In this document: positions 33,951 through 42,585 of the stretch, piece by piece
How the letters are laid out: every line of letters starts with the position of its first letter
Numbering within the stretch: the stretch's first letter is position 1
DNA from: Bacteroidota bacterium
Lineage (GTDB): Bacteria > Bacteroidota > Bacteroidia > Flavobacteriales > Flavobacteriaceae
NCBI GenBank assembly: GCA_023434025.1
Contig: JAEYTL010000030.1
Span: 65,115 to 129,114, forward strand
Reading direction: 5' to 3'
Length of the DNA stretch: 64,000 bases
Made by a program: the position numbers and the translations under genes
The notes under the pieces: generated by a model
Databases searched by the model: none
Told to the model about the DNA's origin: nothing
What the model saw: only the letters and a program-made list of their open reading frames with translations

Positions 33951-36242
33951 ATGAAGAATTTTTTCCGGCTTACCGTACTACTGATGTTTTCCTTTACCGG
34001 TGTTTCCCAAAATCTTTTGTGGAAAGGATATTTTTCATATAACGAAGTCCGGGATCTTTCAGAATCAGAAAACAGATTATTTGCTGCCTGCGAAACGGCT
34101 TTGTTTTCTAAAAACCGCTCAACTAACGAAATCAAAACGTTTAATACTGTTGACGGTCTTTCCGGAGAAACCATTTCAACCATTTACCACAGTCCGCAAT
34201 ACAACAGAACCTTTGTGGGACATGATAACGGTTTGCTACTCATGATTAACGAAGCTACGGAAGAAATCACTTTATTGGTCGGCATCCGTGATCAGGCCGG
34301 AGGAATCCCTCCCAATAAAAAGAAAATCAACCATATTTACGAACACAACGCTAAACTGTATATTTCCTGCGATTTTGCTTTGGTTGAATTCAAACTGACT
34401 GATTTTACTTTTGGAGATACTTTCTATATCAGCCCGGTTGGTGCTCAAACCGAAGTATTGGAAACCACCGTTTTTAATGACGAAATTTATGCAGTTACCC
34501 TGAACAACGGTATCCGGAAGGCTCCTTTATCTAATCCGAACCTGGTTGATTTCAGTGTCTGGCAAACCTTTGACTCCGGTTTCTGGAGAGGAATCGTCAC
34601 GTTTAACAATCAATTGGTAGCCGCTAATTCCAATAACATCATTTACCGGTTTACGGGAAACAGCCCTACCGCCATTTTAAATGCGGGTCAGCCTGTTCTT
34701 GATCTGAGAAGCCGGGGTGGCAACCTTATTTGCACCACCTCCGCAAGGGTCGTGGTTATGAATGAATCTTTCAGCCAGGTGGTGAGTATTCAAAATGTAC
34801 TTGTACCCGATTTAGATCCAGTTTTTACCTCTGCCACAGTGATTGGCAATTCCATTTATATCGGGACGCTTGAAAACGGTGTCATTGAAACGTCGCTGAC
34901 AAACCCGTCTTCTTTTGAAGTCTTATTACCACAGGGTCCTTATAAAAACAATATTTTTTCGATTACGGTAACGCCATCGGGTACTTTATGGGCAACCTAT
35001 GGTGATTACACACAATTTAACAACCCCTATCCGCTGGATGAATTTGGCATCAGCAAACTCTCAGAAGAGCAATGGCTCAACATTCCTTATGATGAACTGC
35101 TTGAAGCCAAGTCAATCGTACGGGTAACCGTTAGTCCGACCAATGAAAATCTTGTCTATGCCAGCTCTTACTTTTCCGGCTTACTGAAACTGGAAAATGA
35201 TGTGGTCACAACACTTTACAATGCTTCAAACAGTGGCTTAGAATCTTTGGTTCTAGCCGGAAATCCTACTTATGGTCCTGATATCCGGGTAGAACAAACG
35301 GCTTTTGACAAACAGGGCAACCTTTGGGTGTCAAACGGACTGATTGCCAATATGCTTAAAGTTTTACGAACAAACGGACAATGGCAATCCTATGACATCA
35401 GTGGTGTTTTGGGCGGATTTACCAGCAACAACCGAATGTCGGTAGACAAAAACAACACCAAATGGCTTTGCACGCTGGACGAGGGTCTGATCGCCTTTAA
35501 TGAGAGCAACAACCGTTTGATAAAAATCACGGAAGGTCAAAACGAAGGAAATTTACCTTCTTCAGCTGTTCAGGCTGCCGTGGTGGACAACCGGAATCAG
35601 TTGTGGATCGGAACACGGAAAGGACTCAGAATCCTGCCCTCAGTAGATCGTTTTTTAAATCAGGATGAACTAACGACCAACTCTATTATCATACTGGATG
35701 ACGGACTGGCCCAGGAGCTTATGTTCGGACAATTCATTACTGACATTGCCGTTGACGGAGCCAACAACAAATGGATCGGAACAGCCGACGCCGGTGTTTT
35801 TCAGTTTTCACCAAACGGTCAGGAAACACTACAACGCTTTACTTCTGCAAATTCACCCCTGCCCAGCAACGTGATTAACGATATTGAGATAAACGGAAAC
35901 ACCGGAGAAGTTTTTATTGCCACAGCCAAAGGAATGGTTTCTTTTAAAGGCACTTCCACCAAACCTAATGAAAACCTCCAGAATGTTTACGTTTATCCCA
36001 ATCCGGTTCGTCCGGGTTTTGACGGAACCGTTAAAATATCCGGCTTAACCAGCAAAGCAAATGTTAAGATTACGGATATTGAAGGAAACCTGGTTTATGA
36101 AGAAATATCCGAAGGCGGAACTATCGAATGGGACACCAGGGCTTTTGGCAAATATAAAGTAGCCTCCGGAGTCTATATGGTTTTTATCTCTACGAATGAT
36201 GCCATGGACACAACGGTTAAAAAAATAATGGTTGTGAGATAA
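33951..36242 (+). CDS. porZ: PorZ-like T9SS component, beta-propeller with sorting tail
   Basis: A protein of about 763 residues with a signal peptide (MKNFFRLTVLLMFSFTGVSQ), two seven-bladed-type propeller regions built from two-component-regulator-like blades (NNGIRKAPLSN, NNKWIGTADAGVFQFS), and a C-terminal T9SS type A domain starting YVYPNPVRPGFDG. This layout and length match PorZ, a surface subunit of the type IX attachment complex that in Porphyromonas delivers anionic LPS to cargo. The window also encodes T9SS clients (11662 and 36302). A related non-T9SS propeller protein is possible, but the N-terminal NLLWKGYFSYNEVRDLSES is as expected for PorZ. Confidence 0.82.
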   Translation: MKNFFRLTVLLMFSFTGVSQNLLWKGYFSYNEVRDLSESENRLFAACETALFSKNRSTNEIKTFNTVDGLSGETISTIYHSPQYNRTFVGHDNGLLLMINEATEEITLLVGIRDQAGGIPPNKKKINHIYEHNAKLYISCDFALVEFKLTDFTFGDTFYISPVGAQTEVLETTVFNDEIYAVTLNNGIRKAPLSNPNLVDFSVWQTFDSGFWRGIVTFNNQLVAANSNNIIYRFTGNSPTAILNAGQPVLDLRSRGGNLICTTSARVVVMNESFSQVVSIQNVLVPDLDPVFTSATVIGNSIYIGTLENGVIETSLTNPSSFEVLLPQGPYKNNIFSITVTPSGTLWATYGDYTQFNNPYPLDEFGISKLSEEQWLNIPYDELLEAKSIVRVTVSPTNENLVYASSYFSGLLKLENDVVTTLYNASNSGLESLVLAGNPTYGPDIRVEQTAFDKQGNLWVSNGLIANMLKVLRTNGQWQSYDISGVLGGFTSNNRMSVDKNNTKWLCTLDEGLIAFNESNNRLIKITEGQNEGNLPSSAVQAAVVDNRNQLWIGTRKGLRILPSVDRFLNQDELTTNSIIILDDGLAQELMFGQFITDIAVDGANNKWIGTADAGVFQFSPNGQETLQRFTSANSPLPSNVINDIEINGNTGEVFIATAKGMVSFKGTSTKPNENLQNVYVYPNPVRPGFDGTVKISGLTSKANVKITDIEGNLVYEEISEGGTIEWDTRAFGKYKVASGVYMVFISTNDAMDTTVKKIMVVR

Positions 36243-36301
36243 ATCAATAAGCCCTGCAAAATACATTTTACAAGGCTTAACCAAACAAAAAACTGAGGTA
36301 A

Positions 36302-37147
36302 CTATTTTTTCACAAACCTGGTGGTTGTGGCGGTTCCTTTTGATTCTGCAGTCACTATATAAATTCCGCTGTTTAAAGCCGAAACATCAATACGGGCATG
36401 ATGATAATTGTCTGCCGGCGGATTCCATTCAATGACTTTCTGCCCCAAAACACTGTAAATCTTTATACTGTCAATACTATCTGACGTGCTTATGGTCAAA
36501 TCATTGGTAGCAGGATTTGGGTAAACGGTAAACTTTTCCCGGGCATAGTCGCTTGTACTCATTACTTCTTCTGTTGACAGGTAAAGGTTATCGATTTCAA
36601 AATCATTGTCTGAACCTACCAATGAATTGGGAGAATCGCTTCTTAAAACAAATATTTCGGTAACATTGGTCAGACTGAAACTGCCTGATTCAGGAATAAA
36701 ATCTGTAAAAGGGATTGATAAAAAGTGCCACTCACCGTCGTTACTGAAGTTGTAGCTGTTTGAAGCCGGGTTTATCAATACTTTAGCCGTAACTGTATTT
36801 CCTCTCATTCTAATATAGAAGGGCGTACCTGAAACCGTTTTAACCGCAAGATTATAATAGGAAAAATCTGCGATATTCACCGAGGTATCGCTGGTGTTAT
36901 CACTATTCCTTGCCATAAAAATACCATGAATATAAGAATTCGTTCCGTTGTATGAAAAAAGATAATTTTTGGTTCCTTCATAAGGAGCGGTAGTGGCTTC
37001 CGAAGCGGTTAGTCCCTGACCGTTTATAAACCGGAAATGACTTAATCCTGCTTCAATTTCAGGGTCTTCCGTATAAATGGCATACGTGGTTTGTGCATTC
37101 GTAAATGCTGAAAAGAGCAGACATGTAAAAAGTGTAATTTTTTTCAT
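36302..37147 (-). CDS. T9SS-sorted glycan-binding-like protein of the PUL
   Basis: A 281-residue secreted protein: signal peptide (to about 19, TNAQ), one domain at about 20-195, and a T9SS type A tail at about 205-281 (FTVYPNPATNDLTIS). The main domain matches the C-terminal domain of the PKD-CBM6 lipoprotein at 42586: IYTE, YYNLAVKT versus YYNLSLKT, DGEWHFLSIPFTDF versus DGQWHNVKIPLTDF, and EIFVLRSD versus EILVLRSD. The domain is therefore probably a carbohydrate-binding beta-sandwich. The gene has its own TACCCC-type box and -7 element, so it should be induced with the rest of the locus. Confidence 0.75.
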   Translation of the reverse strand: MKKITLFTCLLFSAFTNAQTTYAIYTEDPEIEAGLSHFRFINGQGLTASEATTAPYEGTKNYLFSYNGTNSYIHGIFMARNSDNTSDTSVNIADFSYYNLAVKTVSGTPFYIRMRGNTVTAKVLINPASNSYNFSNDGEWHFLSIPFTDFIPESGSFSLTNVTEIFVLRSDSPNSLVGSDNDFEIDNLYLSTEEVMSTSDYAREKFTVYPNPATNDLTISTSDSIDSIKIYSVLGQKVIEWNPPADNYHHARIDVSALNSGIYIVTAESKGTATTTRFVKK

Positions 37148-37171
37148 AATGGTATGGTTTTTAAGTTTTCA

Positions 37172-37228
37172 TAAAAGTAGCACTATCCGTTTTTGAAGAG
37201 GAATCAAAAAATACGTTAATAGGGGTAT
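37172..37228 (-). promoter_or_regulatory. PUL regulator site C plus -7 box
   Basis: On the minus strand the 22-base box (37228 to 37207) begins ATACCCCTATTAACG and ends in a T-run. A TACTTTTA -7 box begins 49 bases downstream (37179-37172), and the ATG of the T9SS-sorted protein follows at 37147. It matches site B in 17 of 22 positions. Confidence 0.65.
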
Positions 37229-37275
37229 AATTATCTCTTTTTTAAAGAAACCTTAATTTTTCATTACCATTTTTA

Positions 37276-39471
37276 CTAATCTATCAGTTCAAATCTTATT
37301 TCCTGGTCGTTGACCATAATATAAAAATCACCGGACTCCAGGTGCCTGTTGCCAAAGCTATCCACGTAGCTTAAATCAGTTTCCGGATTTATTTCGAAAC
37401 GGTAAATTGCTTTTCCTCCGGACTTAATAAATTGTTTTTCAAAGTATTTGAGCTCTTTCATGGGTCTTGAAATAGTGGCAAAAGGATCTTTTATAAACCA
37501 TAAAACGGCTTCTTTTCCATCCATCGGCCCTGTGTTGGTCACTTCTACCTCAGCAATCAGTTTTTCATTCTTCCTGATCTGTGTTGCGGATAATTTAATG
37601 GTACTGTAAGCGTAGGTCGTATAGCTTAACCCATGACCAAACCAGTACAGCGGATCCCTGGGAATATCCTGATAATGTCCGAGTTTAGGCCGGGCAGATT
37701 CACGCATGTTGTAATACATCGGAATTTGTCCGGTGGTTTGCGGAAAGGTGATGGCTAATTTCCCCGAAGGGTTTCTTCTTCCGGAAAGAATACCGGCCAC
37801 CGATGAACCGGCTGCGGTTCCGGGTTGCCAGATCTCAACAATAGCATCCGCCATTTCGTGCAAACGGAATAATTCCAAAGGCCTCCCGCTCGAAAGCATC
37901 AAGATGATGGGCTTTCCGGTTTCCTTCAGCTCTGCAACCAGATCTTCCTGAATTTTTGGTAACGCAATAGTAGAACGGGAAGCATTTTCGCCGCTCCAGT
38001 TTCTTTTTTCCCCTAAAAAAACAATCACGGCATCCGATTTACGGGCTGCTTCAACGGCTTCTGCAAAACCGCTTTTATCGTCACCGTCAAAATCACAACC
38101 CAACGCATAATTTAAAACTGTTTTATTGCTGAACTCTTTTTGCAAGCCTTCATAAATTGTTTCCACATCTTCAGGTCTTCCCATACCTTCCCAAAAACCC
38201 ATGATATGAACATTATCCTTTACCATGGGCCCGATAACCGCCAGACTCTTGTATTTTGAAGTCAGCGGAAGGGTCTGGTTTTCATTTTTCAGTAAAACCA
38301 TTGACTCAGCGGCCAGCTCTTCAGCTACGTTCAGGTAATCCGGTAATAAGTAGCGTTTTTTTTCCGGCACAACATCAACATAAGGATTTTCAAACAGTCC
38401 CAGTTTCATCTTCACCCGCAAAATTCTTCTGACGGCTTCATCCACAGAAGCCATCGGCACTTTTCCTTCCTTTACAAGTTGCGGAAGATAATCAACATAG
38501 GCGTTGTCAACCATATCCATTTCTACACCGGCCATAAAAGCTTTTTGAGCCGCTTCCTTTATATCTCTGGCAACTCCCTGTTCTACTAAATTCCGCACAG
38601 AACCCCAGTCTGATACCACAAACCCGTCGTGTCCCCATTTATCTTTAAGCACTTCGGTCAACGTATAGTAATTGGCCGAAGCCGGCACACCGGAAATATC
38701 GTTAAAAGCACTCATCACCGTAGCGGCTCCGGCTTTAATTCCGATTTCAAAAGGAGGCATAAAGGTTTCCCATAAGGTTTGGTTTGACACATCGCTGTAA
38801 CGGTAGTCCCTCCCGCCTTCCGACAAGCTGTAACCGATATAATGCTTCAGGCAGGCAGCAATGGTATATTTGTCTGCCAGGTTTTCTCCCTGATAACCTT
38901 TGATGGCAGCCACCCCAAATACCGCATTGGCATAAGGATCTTCGCCATATCCTTCCGAAACCCGCCCCCAACGAGGGTCTCTGGCAACATCCACCATGGG
39001 CGAAAAAGTCCAGTCTAATCCGGACAACCAACTTTCTTTGGCAGTTATCGTGCAGGATTGCTTAACTAATTCTGTATTCCAGGAGCAAGCCTGGGCCAGC
39101 GGAATCGGAAAAATGGTCCGGTACCCGTGAATAGCATCAAAGCCAAAAATAATAGGAATTCCTAAACGGGATTCAGTCATTGCTTTTTTCTGAATCTGGT
39201 TGCGGTATTCCGGATTAGTACTCCTGTAAAGCAATGACCCGATTTCTGCATTCACTTCTTTCATTTTTTCGCCAATGTTATTCGGATTTGCATTTTTACC
39301 GTAAGTCCATTGGTTCATTTGCATAATTTTTTCTTCCAGCGTCATCAAGCTGATCAGGTTCTCGATACGGTCTTCAACGGGTGCGTTTTTATCTTTGTAC
39401 AACGCTTTTTTGTTTTGTGCGGATAATGCTGAAAAGGCCAAAAAGGAGAGTATAATTGTTTTGATTTTCAT
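37276..39471 (-). CDS. Glycoside hydrolase family 3, BglX-like
   Basis: Periplasmic GH3 enzyme of about 731 residues (MKIKTIILSFLAFSALSAQ is the signal peptide, starting four codons after the first ATG at 39483). It removes beta-linked glucose or xylose from oligosaccharide ends. The N-terminal barrel has CLKHYIGYSLSEGGRDYRYS and the nucleophile region GFVVSDWGSV (Asp292 counted from the first ATG). GH3_C follows, with VIVFLGEKRNWSGENASRS, and a fibronectin-like C-terminal domain closes the protein. It lies 30 bases after the MFS transporter gene and is probably the last gene of the GH50-like/transporter/GH3 operon. Confidence 0.92.
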   Translation of the reverse strand: MKIKTIILSFLAFSALSAQNKKALYKDKNAPVEDRIENLISLMTLEEKIMQMNQWTYGKNANPNNIGEKMKEVNAEIGSLLYRSTNPEYRNQIQKKAMTESRLGIPIIFGFDAIHGYRTIFPIPLAQACSWNTELVKQSCTITAKESWLSGLDWTFSPMVDVARDPRWGRVSEGYGEDPYANAVFGVAAIKGYQGENLADKYTIAACLKHYIGYSLSEGGRDYRYSDVSNQTLWETFMPPFEIGIKAGAATVMSAFNDISGVPASANYYTLTEVLKDKWGHDGFVVSDWGSVRNLVEQGVARDIKEAAQKAFMAGVEMDMVDNAYVDYLPQLVKEGKVPMASVDEAVRRILRVKMKLGLFENPYVDVVPEKKRYLLPDYLNVAEELAAESMVLLKNENQTLPLTSKYKSLAVIGPMVKDNVHIMGFWEGMGRPEDVETIYEGLQKEFSNKTVLNYALGCDFDGDDKSGFAEAVEAARKSDAVIVFLGEKRNWSGENASRSTIALPKIQEDLVAELKETGKPIILMLSSGRPLELFRLHEMADAIVEIWQPGTAAGSSVAGILSGRRNPSGKLAITFPQTTGQIPMYYNMRESARPKLGHYQDIPRDPLYWFGHGLSYTTYAYSTIKLSATQIRKNEKLIAEVEVTNTGPMDGKEAVLWFIKDPFATISRPMKELKYFEKQFIKSGGKAIYRFEINPETDLSYVDSFGNRHLESGDFYIMVNDQEIRFELID

Positions 39472-39513
39472 GTTTAAGGTCATAACTGCTAAATGCTGTA
39501 TTTTTAATGTTTT

Positions 39514-40821
39514 CTAAATAACTGCTTTTTCCATTTTAGGAACCAGTAAACTAAAAAGGCTCCACGAGATTAAATAGGCTAAAGCACAAAATGCAAACAG
39601 GATGTAGTAACCGGTTTCTATTTTACCGAGGTCTTTGTAATGGTCCAATACTATTCCTGCCGATTTTGCAACAATTACCCCGCCAACCGCACCGATCATT
39701 CCCCCGATTCCAACAACGGAGGCCACGGCCTTTTTGGGAAACATATCCGATACTGTTGTGAAAATATTGGCCGACCATGCCTGATGGGCAGCCGTTGCTA
39801 ATCCGATAATAAGAATGGAATACCAATAATTAATTTTTCCCAGTTCCTGAGCTGCCAGCATAGGCAAGGCCAATAACGCAAAAAGCAACAACGAACTTTT
39901 ACGGGCCTTATGTACAGGCCACCCTATTTTAATGAAATGTCCGGACAGCCATCCGCCGGCTATACTTCCAAACATGGCCATCGTATATACAACGGCAATC
40001 GGGAAAGCCAGTTCCAGTTTGCTCATATTGTATTCTTTGTTCAAAAAAGACGGAAGCCAGAACAATAGGAACCACCAAACCGGATCCGTAAAAAATTTAA
40101 GCAGAGCGAAGGACCATGTCTGGCGGTACTTCAGCAAATCCAGCCATTTTACTTTTTTCTCTTTATCAGGAATATGGTCTGTGTTGTCATCACTGTGAAT
40201 GTAATCATATTCCGCCTTGGATAATTTGCGGTGCTTGGCCGGGGTTTCATAAAAAAACGCCCATAGAATCAACCAGATCAAACCAACAGCTCCTGTCAGG
40301 ATGAAAGCCCACTCCCAACCCAAGGTAGCCGCAATAAGCGGAACGGTTAAAGGTGCAACGATAGCTCCTACATTACTGCCGGAATTAAAAATGCCCGTAG
40401 CCAGTGCCCGTTCTTTTTTAGGAAACCATTCTGCGACGGTTTTGATGGCTGCCGGAAAATTACCGGCTTCACTGATTCCTAAAAACCCACGGGCAATGCT
40501 GAACCCGAAAGTTGATCTGGCAAAAGCATGCCCCATAGCCGCCAGACTCCAGACGGTCAGCGAAATAGCATAGCCCAGTTTTGTTCCAACCCGGTCTATG
40601 ATGTAACCGGCCCCTACCATCCCTAAAGCATAAGTAACCTGAAAGGCAATTACAATATTGGCGTAATCCGATTCGTTCCATCCGAACAATGGCTCCAGGT
40701 AATCATCTTTTAACAGGCTGATGACCTGCCTGTCTAAATAATTGATTGTGGTGGCAAAAAACACCAGTGATAAAATGGTCCATCGGTATTTTTTAGGTGT
40801 TTTAACAGCTGTGTTTTCCAA
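39514..40821 (-). CDS. MFS transporter, ExuT-like hexuronate importer
   Basis: A 435-residue inner-membrane carrier with about 12 helices, of the anion:cation symporter branch of the major facilitator superfamily that includes ExuT. The family start is visible (RWTILSLVFFATTINYLDRQVISLL), as is the loop GYIIDRVGTKLGYA. SEAGNFPAAIKTVAEWFPKKERA is highly typical of hexuronate transporters. Given the glucuronate pathway encoded in the same locus, glucuronate or galacturonate is the likely substrate. It lies between the GH50-like gene (59-base gap) and GH3 (30-base gap). Confidence 0.88.
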   Translation of the reverse strand: MENTAVKTPKKYRWTILSLVFFATTINYLDRQVISLLKDDYLEPLFGWNESDYANIVIAFQVTYALGMVGAGYIIDRVGTKLGYAISLTVWSLAAMGHAFARSTFGFSIARGFLGISEAGNFPAAIKTVAEWFPKKERALATGIFNSGSNVGAIVAPLTVPLIAATLGWEWAFILTGAVGLIWLILWAFFYETPAKHRKLSKAEYDYIHSDDNTDHIPDKEKKVKWLDLLKYRQTWSFALLKFFTDPVWWFLLFWLPSFLNKEYNMSKLELAFPIAVVYTMAMFGSIAGGWLSGHFIKIGWPVHKARKSSLLLFALLALPMLAAQELGKINYWYSILIIGLATAAHQAWSANIFTTVSDMFPKKAVASVVGIGGMIGAVGGVIVAKSAGIVLDHYKDLGKIETGYYILFAFCALAYLISWSLFSLLVPKMEKAVI

Positions 40822-40880
40822 TTTATGTTTATTTTATTTTGTCCATTTCCTTCAGCTCACAATATAAGAGTGTCTCCCGG

Positions 40881-42308
40881 TTACTTTTTATCATCCAGGT
40901 ATCGGATCAGTTCATACGTATGGTCATTCAATATTTTCATATTCCTCATCAGCGGTTCATAATGATTATAATTACTATTGATGATCCCTTTATTGGAATC
41001 ACGGTTAGAATAATCTGTTTTCAGGTTTTCCGGATCATTGTCCTGGTATCGGAACCAATGCCATCCTACACACGCTTTACTTTTTAATAGTTCAATGGTA
41101 AAATTCTGATAAAAATAGCCCCGATCCAATTGAGTAGGTACATTCCACCCCGCTCCGGTTTTGTTAGGCAGACCGGAATCTTCCCCTTTTGTATACCATT
41201 CTGTGATCAGAAACGGTTTTCCTGACCATTTTTCCCAACTGGTCAGGATCGGTTGTTCCGGTTCCCATTTCCGGTAATGGTTAACCGAAACAATGTCCAT
41301 GTATTTTCCGGCTACTTCAAAGATTTTCGGATTGTCTAACTCATCTGATTCCTGGTTAAACCGGCAACCTAAATAAAGGTGATTAGGATCATATTTTCTG
41401 ACGGCCTCGGCTACTTTTTTGAGGTATGTTTCAAAATAGAACGCTGTAAATTCCTCCCGGTCTTCCTCAGTTATATCTTCAACAGATGCCTTTTTTCCTT
41501 TTCTGGCATCAAACCATTTTCTGGCCGCAATATATCCGGCTTCATCTTTGTTTAAACGGGTAAGGTGCCTGTCTAACGCATCATCAACCCAGGGCAGTTC
41601 ATTGTCGGTAAAATAACCCAGCAGGTATTTATCATTTTTGAATTTTTCTATTTTAGCTATTTCTTTTTCCACATAAACATCAAATTCAGGATCAAACACC
41701 ATGGCCAGGTCAAAGCGGAAGCCCTGCCATCCGGCTTCTTCATATTGACCGCCGAATTTTTTTAAATGTTCTCTTTTGTAGGCTCCCATCGGACTGACAA
41801 TGACAGTGTAAACCAGCGGATTTTCGGTTGCTCTGATCAGATCAACAGCAGACCAGGCTCCCGTACCGTTAAAACCATGCTCTTTTAAATAATTACTTTC
41901 TTCTGACACCCAGTTCTCTTCTGTTTTGTATCTGGTTTCAAGTGCTCTTCGCTGGTTATCTGAAGTTCCGGGACCAAAAACAGCTACGCCTTTGTGAATA
42001 AACGGATAGCCGTCAGGATCTATAATCCACCAACGACCATCTCTTTTTTCCGTTCTGAAAAATCCGGTTGCTTTTGAAGGTGATACTTTCCATGAACCAT
42101 AAACCGTTGTCTGCGGATCTTTGGTGTAATGAAACTCCGGAAGTTTGTCTATTGTTTTGGCAATATAAGGCTTCCAAAGCGAATCATCGGCATTTTTTCT
42201 GGCCATAACCTGATGGTATTCTTCCTTATAATTTATTTTGTTCTTTTTGGAATCCTGCTGACAGGAAACAGTTGAACTTATTAATCCAAAAAGGAATAGT
42301 TGAGTCAT
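40881..42308 (-). CDS. Clan GH-A glycoside hydrolase lipoprotein, GH50/agarase-like
   Basis: A TIM-barrel glycosidase. The frame is open to ATG 42404, but a -7 box at 42426-42419 lies only 15 bases before that codon; ATG 42308 gives a clean lipoprotein signal (MTQLFLFGLISSTVSC), so I prefer it. Motifs, numbered from 42404: RDGRWWIIDPDGYPFIHKGV, a candidate acid/base in GYFTDNELPW (Glu269), and a candidate nucleophile in FLITEWY (Glu402). Then comes GWHWFRYQDND, reminiscent of GH50 beta-agarases. I cannot fix the family: GH50-like, GH86-like or a related unclassified family all remain possible. It heads the operon with the hexuronate transporter and GH3 and has its own regulator site. Confidence 0.7.
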   Translation of the reverse strand: MTQLFLFGLISSTVSCQQDSKKNKINYKEEYHQVMARKNADDSLWKPYIAKTIDKLPEFHYTKDPQTTVYGSWKVSPSKATGFFRTEKRDGRWWIIDPDGYPFIHKGVAVFGPGTSDNQRRALETRYKTEENWVSEESNYLKEHGFNGTGAWSAVDLIRATENPLVYTVIVSPMGAYKREHLKKFGGQYEEAGWQGFRFDLAMVFDPEFDVYVEKEIAKIEKFKNDKYLLGYFTDNELPWVDDALDRHLTRLNKDEAGYIAARKWFDARKGKKASVEDITEEDREEFTAFYFETYLKKVAEAVRKYDPNHLYLGCRFNQESDELDNPKIFEVAGKYMDIVSVNHYRKWEPEQPILTSWEKWSGKPFLITEWYTKGEDSGLPNKTGAGWNVPTQLDRGYFYQNFTIELLKSKACVGWHWFRYQDNDPENLKTDYSNRDSNKGIINSNYNHYEPLMRNMKILNDHTYELIRYLDDKK

Positions 42309-42418
42309 CAACACTTTGGTCTGGGTTGCAGCTTTTCTTTTCACGCTTGATTTTTTTATAGTTGATACTGTTAAGCCCGGAAATAAATCTTTATTCTCCG
42401 GCAAGGTTTTTCATGAAC

Positions 42419-42477
42419 CAAAGATTGAAAAAATATAACACGGGTGAGGTTTTAAATATGCTTATAAAAGGGGGCAT
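42419..42477 (-). promoter_or_regulatory. PUL regulator site D plus -7 box (weaker)
   Basis: On the minus strand ATGCCCCC begins at 42477 and leads to CATATTT two bases later than in site B. An AATCTTTG -7-like box begins 51 bases downstream (42426-42419). It precedes the GH50-like/transporter/GH3 operon. The adjoining stretch holds a small hairpin, CTGAGATT/AATCTCAG (42501-42522). Confidence 0.5.
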
Positions 42478-42534
42478 TTGTGCTTTAACATCCGTGCTGG
42501 CTGAGATTCAATAAAATCTCAGGGGAGCCATAAA

Positions 42535-42561
42535 AAAACCGTGAAAAAATTCCACGGTTTT
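42535..42561 (-). terminator. Terminator after PKD-CBM6 lipoprotein gene
   Basis: On the minus strand AAAACCGTG, a short A/T loop, then CACGGTTTT followed by more T. It isolates the PKD-CBM6 gene from the downstream glycosidase operon. Confidence 0.85.
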
Positions 42562-42585
42562 TATTGTCAAAAAATAAACAATTGA

